From NCBI GenBank assembly GCA_036505735.1, contig DASXSZ010000013.1, positions 1 through 19,805 on the forward strand: a stretch of DNA of 19,805 nt, read 5' to 3'. Positions 1-5,829 of the stretch are shown piece after piece. The notes below the pieces were generated by a model. It had not been told where the DNA came from. It searched no databases and saw only the letters and a list, made by a program, of their open reading frames with translations. Source of the stretch: DASUPK01 sp036505735. Its GTDB lineage: Bacteria; Actinomycetota; Thermoleophilia; Solirubrobacterales; 70-9. Made by a program: the position numbers and the translations under genes. Within the stretch, counting starts at the first letter, position 1; the number at the start of each line of letters is the position of its first letter.

Positions 1-774
1 GCCCGGGATCTGGGCGGTGGTGATGATCACGTCCTGTCGCTTGGCCGCCTCGGCGAGCTCGCCGCGCAGGCGCTCATTCTCCTCGTCGGTGAGCGGCCGG
101 GCGTAGCCGCCCTCGCCCTCGGCGTCCTTGACCGCCTCGACCTCGAGGAAGCGGCCGCCAAGGGACTGGACCTGCTCCTTGACGACCGAGCGCACGTCGA
201 AGCCGGTGACGACGCTCCCGAGGCGCTTGGCGGTGGCGATCGCCTGCAGCCCCGCCACCCCCGCGCCGAGGACAAGGACCTTGGCGGGCGGGATCGTTCC
301 CGCCGCCGTGGTCATCATCGGGAAGAGCTTGCCTGACTCGCGCGCCGCGATCAGCACCGACATGTAGCCGCCGAGGTTGGCCTGCGAGGAGAGGGCGTCC
401 ATCGACTGGGCGCGGGTGATGCGAGGGATCGCCTCCATCGCGAAGCTGGTCACGCCCTTCTCCGCCAGCGCCCGGGCGAGGGCGGGGTTGGTGAGTGGCT
501 CGAGGAAGCCGATCAGGACCTGGTCCTGACGCAGGCGCCCAACCTCCTCGTCGCTCGGCGGGGTCACCTTGAGCACGATGTCGGCGCCCCAGGCGTCGTC
601 CCCCACCTTCGCCCCGGCGTCCGTGTACTCCGCGTCCGGGTGAGAGGCGCCCTCACCGGCGCCGGGCTCGATCGCCACCTCGATCTTCTTGGCGATGAGC
701 GCCTTGACCACGTCCGGCACGAGCGCCACGCGGCGCTCCCCCTGGGCGGTCTCCTTTGGGACTCCGATCTTCAT
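1..774 (-). CDS. pntAA: NAD(P) transhydrogenase subunit alpha, N-terminal part (cut by window edge)
   Basis: This is the alpha subunit of the proton-translocating NAD(P)+ transhydrogenase, which couples hydride transfer between NADH and NADP+ to the proton gradient. The 258 visible residues run in frame to base 1 with no stop; the family is about 370-390 residues, so roughly a third is outside the window. The N-terminus MKIGVPKET (1-9) is the classic alanine dehydrogenase/PNT start. RAQSMDALSSQANLGGY (121-137) is a family signature. GAGVAG (170-175), followed by FDVR (192-195), is the NAD-binding Rossmann loop. The ATG at 774 is chosen because the family motif begins at residue 1. It lies 43 nt downstream of the SnoaL-like gene on the same strand, with only a weak purine stretch upstream. 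Partner subunits would lie beyond the left edge. Identification is very secure; the split (PntAA) versus fused form cannot be judged. Confidence 0.95.
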   Translation of the reverse strand, partial: MKIGVPKETAQGERRVALVPDVVKALIAKKIEVAIEPGAGEGASHPDAEYTDAGAKVGDDAWGADIVLKVTPPSDEEVGRLRQDQVLIGFLEPLTNPALARALAEKGVTSFAMEAIPRITRAQSMDALSSQANLGGYMSVLIAARESGKLFPMMTTAAGTIPPAKVLVLGAGVAGLQAIATAKRLGSVVTGFDVRSVVKEQVQSLGGRFLEVEAVKDAEGEGGYARPLTDEENERLRGELAEAAKRQDVIITTAQIPG

Positions 775-814
775 CCGGCCGATTCACCCCTGCGCGCGGG
801 GGATTGAGGCGGGC

Positions 815-820
815 AATCTA
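815..820 (-). promoter_or_regulatory. Candidate -10 hexamer TAGATT overlapping a stop codon, upstream of pntAA
   Basis: The minus strand reads TAGATT, and its TAG is the stop codon of the SnoaL-like gene. The pntAA ATG is 40 nt further on, so a transcript from here would carry a leader of about 33 nt. No convincing -35 is seen. The same hexamer occurs at the previous junction. Confidence 0.35.
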
Positions 821-1258
821 GTCGGTTTCGCCTGCAGACCACTCCGGCAGGGCCGCGGCCGTCATCGCCTGCTCCCGCCCGGCGAAGAACCCGATCCGGA
901 CGACCTTGCCGTTGCGCACGCGGTAGAGGTAGGCGTTCTCGCCATGCACCTCCACCCCGCTCGCCCGACCGCGCCCGCGGTGCCTGGCGAACAGGTAGAT
1001 GGCGTGCCCGAGATCCTCGGTCTCCTCGATGTCGAAGCGGTAATCGGCGTCGAACGCCTGAAACCAGTTGCCGAACCACCGCCCCACGGCCTCCTTGCCC
1101 TCGAACCTCCCAGCCTCGAAGACGTTGCCCTCGCCCGGCGACACGGGCGGGACGATCAGCACCACGTCCTCGTCATAGAGCTCCATGGCGCGCGCGAAAT
1201 CCCGCCGGTTGACGGCGTCGAACTGCGCGAAGACCACTTCGAGATCGTCCTCCGACAC
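818..1258 (-). CDS. SnoaL/NTF2-like small domain protein
   Basis: A 146-residue single-domain protein of the SnoaL/NTF2 cone fold. These small alpha+beta barrels act as cyclases, isomerases or ligand-binding proteins, mostly in the cytoplasm. The pattern fits: an N-terminal helix with FAQFDAVNRRDFARAMELYD (10-29), then the strand VVLIVPP, GRFEGKEAVGRWF in the middle, and a final YRVRNGKVVRIGFF hairpin. No signal peptide or membrane segment is seen. The start is GTG at 1258, ten nt after the stop of the LLM oxidoreductase. A TAGATT hexamer sits 7 nt upstream and no Shine-Dalgarno is visible, so it may be read from a leaderless transcript. The adjacent F420-type oxidoreductase hints at a shared small-molecule pathway, but the substrate cannot be inferred. 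Confidence 0.85.
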   Translation of the reverse strand: MSEDDLEVVFAQFDAVNRRDFARAMELYDEDVVLIVPPVSPGEGNVFEAGRFEGKEAVGRWFGNWFQAFDADYRFDIEETEDLGHAIYLFARHRGRGRASGVEVHGENAYLYRVRNGKVVRIGFFAGREQAMTAAALPEWSAGETD

Positions 1259-1265
1259 GCGGCTG

Positions 1266-1271
1266 AATCTA
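1266..1271 (-). promoter_or_regulatory. Candidate leaderless -10 TAGATT containing the LLM stop codon
   Basis: The minus strand reads TAGATT at 1271-1266, then 7 nt, then the GTG start at 1258. The TAG is the stop codon of the upstream LLM gene. The spacing matches a -10 box that starts transcription at or next to the start codon. No good -35 is visible. Confidence 0.45.
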
Positions 1272-2357
1272 CGCGGGAGAACCGGCGCCGACCATGTCGG
1301 CGAGCTTCTCGAGGGTGGCGAGATTCTGCTCGGCGTTGCCGTGCATCGGCGAGACGATCATCCGGTCGATGCCCGCGTCGGCGAAGCGCTTCACGCGTTC
1401 GGCGACCTCCTCCTCCGTGCCGATCATCGCCGTCGCGTCGACGAGCTCGTCGGGGATCGCCGCGTAGGCCTCCTCGCGCTTGCCGTCCAGGTACAGGGAC
1501 TGCACCTCGTCGGCCACCTCGGCGAAGCCGAAGCGCCGGGTCAGGTCGGCGTAGAAGTTGGTCTTCTTCGAACCCATCCCGCCGAGGTAGAGCAACAGCC
1601 CGGCCTTGACCAGACCCGTGGCCGCGTCGAGATCGCCGTCGATCGCGACCTGCACCGACGGCGAGACCGCGAAGTCCTCGCGCGAACGGCCACCCTTGGC
1701 GAGGCCCGCCTCGATGTGCTCGCCCCATGCCTCCTGCCACTTGTCGACCGAGAAGAAGATCGGGATCCATCCGTCGGCGATCTCGGCGGCCAGCTCGACC
1801 GACTTGCGGCCGATCGCCCCGAGGTAGACCGGGATCTCGTTGCGCAGCGGATGCACGTTGAGCTTGAGCGCCTTGCCCTGCCCGGTGACCCCCTCGCCCT
1901 CCTTCAACGGAAGCGTGAAGTGCTTGCCCTGGTATTCGAGCCGCCCCTCGCGGGCGACGATCTGCTTGACGATCTCGACGTACTCGCGGGTGCGGCCCCA
2001 GGGCTTCTCGTACGGGACGCCGTACCAGCCCTCCGACACCTGCGGCCCGGACGGGCCGAAGCCGAAGATGAAGCGGCCGCCGGAGAGCGCGTCGATCGTC
2101 ACCCCCGCCATCGCGGCCGCGGCCGGCTGACGCGCCGGCACCTGCAGGATCGCCGCGCCGAGTTGGATGGTCTCGGTCTTGCCCGCCAGGTAGGCGAGCA
2201 CGCTGACCGCGTCGGAGCCGTACGACTCGGCCGACCAGACCGAGTCGAAGCCGAAGCGCTCGGCGGCGAGCACCATCTCGGTCGCCTCCTCGCCCTGAGG
2301 ACCGATTCCCCAGTAGCCGAGGTTGAGTCCAAGCTTCAAACCCATGTCCCCGCGCAC
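1269..2357 (-). CDS. LLM-class (probably F420-dependent) oxidoreductase
   Basis: A luciferase-like monooxygenase TIM-barrel flavin/F420 enzyme of 362 residues, about the usual length for the family. LKLGLNLGYWG near the N-terminus is the first barrel strand. AAERFGFDSVWSAESYGSDAVSVLAYLAGKT is the characteristic helix and loop. QLGAAILQVPARQP and ALSGGRFIFGFGPSGPQVSEGWYG follow in the expected order, and IADGWIP and a C-terminal IGTEEEVAERVKRFADAGIDRM complete the fold. In actinobacteria most such proteins use coenzyme F420, and the GFGPSGPQVSEGW stretch resembles that group, but the cofactor is inferred. The start is GTG at 2357: AGGAG (2370-2366) lies 8 nt upstream, while the internal ATG at 2345 is too far from it. 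The gene diverges from the antitoxin and is followed after 10 nt by the SnoaL-like gene. Confidence 0.9.
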   Translation of the reverse strand: MRGDMGLKLGLNLGYWGIGPQGEEATEMVLAAERFGFDSVWSAESYGSDAVSVLAYLAGKTETIQLGAAILQVPARQPAAAAMAGVTIDALSGGRFIFGFGPSGPQVSEGWYGVPYEKPWGRTREYVEIVKQIVAREGRLEYQGKHFTLPLKEGEGVTGQGKALKLNVHPLRNEIPVYLGAIGRKSVELAAEIADGWIPIFFSVDKWQEAWGEHIEAGLAKGGRSREDFAVSPSVQVAIDGDLDAATGLVKAGLLLYLGGMGSKKTNFYADLTRRFGFAEVADEVQSLYLDGKREEAYAAIPDELVDATAMIGTEEEVAERVKRFADAGIDRMIVSPMHGNAEQNLATLEKLADMVGAGSPA

Positions 2358-2365
2358 CCTAGTGA

Positions 2366-2370
2366 CTCCT
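2366..2370 (-). promoter_or_regulatory. Shine-Dalgarno AGGAG fixing the GTG start of the LLM gene
   Basis: AGGAG on the minus strand, 8 nt before GTG 2357. An ATG four codons later would be 20 nt away, so the GTG is preferred. Confidence 0.6.
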
Positions 2371-2384
2371 CACCTTTTCTGCCA

Positions 2385-2402
2385 GCTTGCGAATTGCTTG
2401 CG
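2385..2402. repeat. Direct repeat GCTTGCG-AATT-GCTTGCG upstream of the toxin-antitoxin genes
   Basis: Two exact copies of GCTTGCG (2385-2391 and 2396-2402) are separated by AATT, a period of 11 bp or about one helical turn. They sit directly before a TAGGAT -10-like hexamer. An Xre-type antitoxin that represses its own promoter could bind here. This is inferred from position only. Confidence 0.45.
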
Positions 2403-2403
2403 C

Positions 2404-2409
2404 TAGGAT
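2404..2409 (+). promoter_or_regulatory. Candidate -10 TAGGAT for the antitoxin-toxin operon
   Basis: TAGGAT lies 13 nt before the ATG at 2423, so transcription would begin about 6 nt before the start codon. No clear -35 is visible. The in-frame ATG at 2408 overlaps the hexamer and is therefore an unlikely start. Confidence 0.4.
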
Positions 2410-2422
2410 GGACTTTTTTGAG

Positions 2423-2761
2423 ATGAGCCCGGTCCTCACCCCCACCCTGCTCGACCCGATCGCGGAGACCCTGGAGCTCTCCGAGACCGAGCTGGGGCGG
2501 CTCTTCGGCGTCAGCCGCCAGGCGGTGGGGCAGTGGCGTGAGCGCGGGGTGCCGTCCAGCCGCAAGGCGAAGGTCGCGACCGTGGCCGCGATCTGTGATC
2601 TCCTCGGGCATCGTCTGATAGCTGAGCGGATCCCGGGCATCGCCCGCCGGCCGGCGAAGGCGTACGGCGGGCTATCGATGCTCGAGATGATCGAGCGGGA
2701 CCGCCAGGACGAGCTCCAGGCGCGGATCCGCCGGTCGTTCGATTGGGCCTCGACCGCGTAA
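2423..2761 (+). CDS. Xre-like antitoxin of a RES-Xre toxin-antitoxin pair
   Basis: A 112-residue helix-turn-helix protein, probably the antitoxin and autorepressor of the RES toxin that follows. LSETELGRLFGVSRQAVGQWRERGVP (about 19-44) is a clear HTH, with VSRQAVGQW as the recognition helix. The C-terminus YGGLSMLEMIERDRQDELQARIRRSFDW (81-108) resembles the toxin-binding tail of RES-associated antitoxins (G-S-x-E-x-I pattern, then an FDW-like end). ATG 2423 is chosen over TTG 2387 and ATG 2408 because a -10-like TAGGAT covers 2404-2409. Antitoxin-first order and tight spacing (36 nt) to the toxin fit the known arrangement. It diverges from the LLM gene. A plain regulator is possible, but the RES neighbour makes the antitoxin role likely. 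Confidence 0.85.
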   Translation: MSPVLTPTLLDPIAETLELSETELGRLFGVSRQAVGQWRERGVPSSRKAKVATVAAICDLLGHRLIAERIPGIARRPAKAYGGLSMLEMIERDRQDELQARIRRSFDWASTA

Positions 2762-2762
2762 T

Positions 2763-2782
2763 GCGAGGGCGCGCGAGGGCGC
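2763..2782 (+). repeat. Tandem 10-bp duplication between antitoxin and toxin genes
   Basis: GCGAGGGCGC occurs twice head to tail (2763-2772, 2773-2782). It fills most of the short antitoxin-toxin gap and lies inside a 10-codon ORF that starts on the antitoxin stop (TAATG) and ends with TAG at 2791-2793. Confidence 0.7.
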
Positions 2783-2797
2783 GACCCGTCTAGCTCC

Positions 2798-3319
2798 GTG
2801 CGCACGATCCGCCGTGGCGGTCCCTACCTGCGGGTCGCCGATCCGGACTGGGACGATCCGCTCGATGGGCGATACGCCGCCGAACGCGGGGGCCGCTGGA
2901 ACCCGCCAGAGTCGTTCCCGGTCGTCTACCTCTGTCGATCGATCGAGGTCGCGCGGGCCAACGTCTACCGGCGCCTGGAGGGGCAGCCCTACGGCCCCGA
3001 GGACCTACGGCTCGAGGCCGGCCCCGTCCTGGTCAGGACGAGGGTGCCCGACGACCGCTACCTCAACGTGGTCACGGACGCCGGTTGCCGCGACGCCGGG
3101 CTGCCCGAGACCTATCCGCGGGACGGCCGCCGGCGGGTCGTCCCTCACGGCCGCTGCCAGCCGATCGGGCTGAGGGCCTGGGAGGCGGGTCTCCCGGGCG
3201 TCGCGGCGCGCAGCGCCTGGGCGGCGGGCGAGGAGCTTGCCTACTTCGGCCGGCGACGGCTCCGCCGCGGAGCTGTGCGCTCGTTCGACCGGTGGTTCTG
3301 GGAGCCGGCCACCGCTTGA
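2798..3319 (+). CDS. RES-domain toxin (NAD+-degrading family)
   Basis: A 173-residue RES-domain protein. Characterised RES toxins (Pseudomonas putida Res, Mycobacterium tuberculosis MbcT) deplete cellular NAD+ and are neutralised by the partner antitoxin. The signature RGGRWNPPESFPVVYL (30-45) carries the conserved Arg (R33), and the conserved Ser is probably S139 in ARSA, just before GEELAYF. The Glu usually seen in the helix after YLxxS is an Asn here (ARANV, N55). My recollection is that a subfamily shares this, so it may not mean inactivity. The start is GTG at 2798; there is no Shine-Dalgarno, which fits low toxin output. The TGA stop lies inside the TTGACA box assigned to the next gene. 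Family assignment is strong; enzymatic activity is inferred. Confidence 0.88.
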   Translation: MRTIRRGGPYLRVADPDWDDPLDGRYAAERGGRWNPPESFPVVYLCRSIEVARANVYRRLEGQPYGPEDLRLEAGPVLVRTRVPDDRYLNVVTDAGCRDAGLPETYPRDGRRRVVPHGRCQPIGLRAWEAGLPGVAARSAWAAGEELAYFGRRRLRRGAVRSFDRWFWEPATA

Positions 3320-3348
3320 CATTCGCGCGCTCCCGCTTCGCTAACAAT
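3316..3348 (+). promoter_or_regulatory. Candidate leaderless promoter of the Ca2+ ATPase gene
   Basis: A perfect TTGACA (3316-3321) is followed after 20 nt by TAACAAT (3342-3348), which ends 6 nt before the ATG at 3355. The spacer is longer than ideal. The toxin stop codon TGA (3317-3319) is within the -35 box. A start near 3355 would give a leaderless message. Confidence 0.5.
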
Positions 3349-3354
3349 GCGGCG

Positions 3355-5829
3355 ATGAGCGACCAGCGTCATCCGGGTGGGCTCTCCGGCAAGGAGGCGG
3401 CGAAGCGCCTGCGCCAGCTCGGCCCGATCGAGGATCGCTCGAGCCGCTCGGTCGCCAGCATCGTCGCGGGCAACGTCTTCACGTTCTTCAACCTGATCAT
3501 CGGCGTCTTCTTCGTCGTGATGCTCTCCCTGGGGCTGTTTGCCGACGCGCTCTTCGGATTCATCGCCGTGATCAATAGCTACATCGGGATCCGCCAGGAG
3601 ATGAAGGCCAAGGAGACTCTCGAAAACCTCGCCCTGCTGGTCGCGCCGAAGGCGAAGGTGGTTCGCGACGGCGAGCTGGTCGAGCTGCGCGCCGACGAGG
3701 TCGTCCCGGGCGATTGGATCCGGGTGGAGCCCGGCGACCAGCTGGTCGCCGACGGCGAGGTGACCGAGAGCCGCGGCCTGACGCTCGACGAGTCGGTGCT
3801 CACAGGCGAGGTCGACGGCGTCCGCAAGCGGGTCGGCCAGCGAGCGCTCTCCGGCGCGTACTGCCTCACCGGCTCCGGCTACTACGAGGTGGACGCCGTG
3901 CGGGAGGACAGCTATGCGGAGAAGGTCGCGGGCGAGGCGCGCACCTTCCGCCATCCCCCATCGCCGCTCCAGGACGAGGTGAACCTGGTGCTGAAGGCGA
4001 GCACCTGGCTGATGATCCCGCTGGCGGTGGTCCTGATCTTCGCACTGCAGACGCGCAGCACGCCGCTCCACGACGCCGCCCAGACTGCCACCGCCGGCCT
4101 GATCACCCTGATCCCCGAGGGCCTCGTCCTGCTGATGAGCGTCACGCTCGCGGTGGCGGCGGTGCGGCTCGCCCGACTCGACACGCTCGTGCAGCAGATG
4201 AGCGCGACGGAGGCGCTCGCGGCCGTGGACACGATCTGCGTCGACAAGACCGGCACCCTGACCAGCGGCGAGCTCGAGCTCATCTCGGTCGACGTGGCGG
4301 ATCCCTCGGAGGCGAGCGCGGCGCAGGCGGCCCTGGCGCGGTTCGCCGCCAGCTCGGGGGAGCGCAACCGGACGCTCGAGGCGATCGCCGAGAACTACCC
4401 GGCGAGCGGCGAGCGGGTGAGAGCCGAGGTGCCGTTCTCGTCCGAATGGAAGTGGAGCGGGCTGACCTTCGGTCGCGGCGAGACCTACGTGCTCGGCGCG
4501 CCGGACGTGCTGATGGCGCGCGGCTCGCTGGCCCTCCCCGTCCCGCTGCAGCGCAGCCTGGAGCAGCACACCCGGACGGGTAAGCGGGTGGTCGCCTTTG
4601 GGCGCGCCTCGGGCGGGCTCCCGGACAACCCGTACTCGGACCCACCCCCGGCGGTCAGCCCGCTCGCTCTGATCGTGCTCGAGGAGACGCTCCGGCCCGA
4701 CGCCCGCGAGACGATCCGCTACATGCGCGACCAGGAGATGGACCTCAAGCTGATCTCGGGCGACGCCCCGCAGACCGTCACCGCAGTCGCCTCATCGGTC
4801 GGGGTTCCCTCCGGGGCCGGCGTCGTCACCGGCGACGATCTGCCCGAGGACCATGCGTCGCTCGGCCGCATCGCCGAGGAGAACACGATCTTCTGCCGGA
4901 TCCGGCCGGAGCAGAAGAAGGCACTCGTCTCGGCGCTTGCCGAGCGGGGGCGCTTCGTTGCGATGATCGGTGATGGCGTCAACGACGTCCCGGCGCTGAA
5001 GCGCGCCCGGCTAGCGGTCGCGATGGGCTCCGGCAGCCAGATCACGAAGGGAATCGCCGACATCGTCTTGCTCAAGGATCAGTTCTCCCGGCTCCCGAGG
5101 GCGGTCTCGGAGGGTCGCCGGATCGCCCGCAATATCCACCGTCTCGGCCGCCTCTACGTGACCAAGACCGTGTACGCCGCGGCATTGATCGTCCTGGTCG
5201 CCATACCCGGATGGGCCTTTCCCTTCCTTCCCCGGCAGCTGACGGTGGCGGCCTTCCTGACGATCGGGATCCCCTCCTTCGTGCTTGCGCTGGCGCCCAG
5301 CGACGGCCCCCTGTACAGGGGGCGGCTGCTGCGCGCCCTTGCGGCGTTCGCCGTCCCGGCCGGCCTCGCGATCGCGGCCGCCTCCCTGGCGAGCTTCTTC
5401 TTCGTGGACACGGTCTTCGGCGGCTCGCTCGAGGCCGGGCGCACCGCCGCCACGACGACCCTGGTCGTGCTCGGGCTCTGCCTCGTCCTGCTGCTCGAGC
5501 GCGGCCCTGGTCGCGAGCACATCGCGATCCAGAGCTACATGCTCGCCCTGGTCGCGGCGCTCGGGGCCCTCTATGCGCTGATCCTCGCGGTGCAGCCGGT
5601 CCGCGACTTCTTCGACCTGACCAGGATGGGCGGCGGGCAGCTCTTCCTGGCGCTGCTCTCCGCGGCGGCGGGGCTGGTGCTGGCGAGCATCGTCTGGCGC
5701 ATCCCGGTCATCGAGCAGCTCGAGGTGCGTCCGCCGCCCCCTGACGAGGCGCCGACCGGGCCCGTCACGGCGCCGATGCCCGCGGCCCCCACCCCGGTCC
5801 CCCGGACGCGGACGACGGGACAGTCCTGA
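3355..5829 (+). CDS. ctpE: CtpE-like cation (Ca2+) transporting P-type ATPase
   Basis: An 824-residue P-type ATPase of the plasma membrane. The sequence follows Mycobacterium tuberculosis CtpE, a Ca2+ uptake pump, from end to end as I recall it: an early VASIVAGNVFTFFNLIIGVFF segment, then IAVINSYIGIRQEMKAKETL. The actuator loop TGEV is at 150-153, the M4 ion-binding PEGL at 254-257, and DKTGTLT has the phosphorylated D297. WSGLTFGRGETYVLGAPDVL is the nucleotide domain, GDGVND (539-544) the hinge, followed by TKTVYAAALIVL and TIGIPSFVLALAP in the C-terminal helices. No N-terminal metal-binding domain is present, and the last about 35 residues are a Pro-rich tail. ATG 3355 is chosen over earlier in-frame starts because those lie in the RES gene and a promoter-like pair precedes it. 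Its TGA overlaps the pyruvate kinase ATG (TGATG), so the two are probably co-translated. Ca2+ specificity is inferred from similarity. Confidence 0.88.
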   Translation: MSDQRHPGGLSGKEAAKRLRQLGPIEDRSSRSVASIVAGNVFTFFNLIIGVFFVVMLSLGLFADALFGFIAVINSYIGIRQEMKAKETLENLALLVAPKAKVVRDGELVELRADEVVPGDWIRVEPGDQLVADGEVTESRGLTLDESVLTGEVDGVRKRVGQRALSGAYCLTGSGYYEVDAVREDSYAEKVAGEARTFRHPPSPLQDEVNLVLKASTWLMIPLAVVLIFALQTRSTPLHDAAQTATAGLITLIPEGLVLLMSVTLAVAAVRLARLDTLVQQMSATEALAAVDTICVDKTGTLTSGELELISVDVADPSEASAAQAALARFAASSGERNRTLEAIAENYPASGERVRAEVPFSSEWKWSGLTFGRGETYVLGAPDVLMARGSLALPVPLQRSLEQHTRTGKRVVAFGRASGGLPDNPYSDPPPAVSPLALIVLEETLRPDARETIRYMRDQEMDLKLISGDAPQTVTAVASSVGVPSGAGVVTGDDLPEDHASLGRIAEENTIFCRIRPEQKKALVSALAERGRFVAMIGDGVNDVPALKRARLAVAMGSGSQITKGIADIVLLKDQFSRLPRAVSEGRRIARNIHRLGRLYVTKTVYAAALIVLVAIPGWAFPFLPRQLTVAAFLTIGIPSFVLALAPSDGPLYRGRLLRALAAFAVPAGLAIAAASLASFFFVDTVFGGSLEAGRTAATTTLVVLGLCLVLLLERGPGREHIAIQSYMLALVAALGALYALILAVQPVRDFFDLTRMGGGQLFLALLSAAAGLVLASIVWRIPVIEQLEVRPPPPDEAPTGPVTAPMPAAPTPVPRTRTTGQS

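Noticed and set aside
2408..2425. ATG at 2408 as antitoxin start.
   Set aside because: It overlaps the -10-like TAGGAT, and the extra residues (MDFFE) are not seen in the antitoxin family as I recall it.
3241..4569. A 442-codon minus-strand frame opposite the ATPase gene.
   Set aside because: Antisense shadow; composition is dominated by Arg, His and Glu, and it has no domain.
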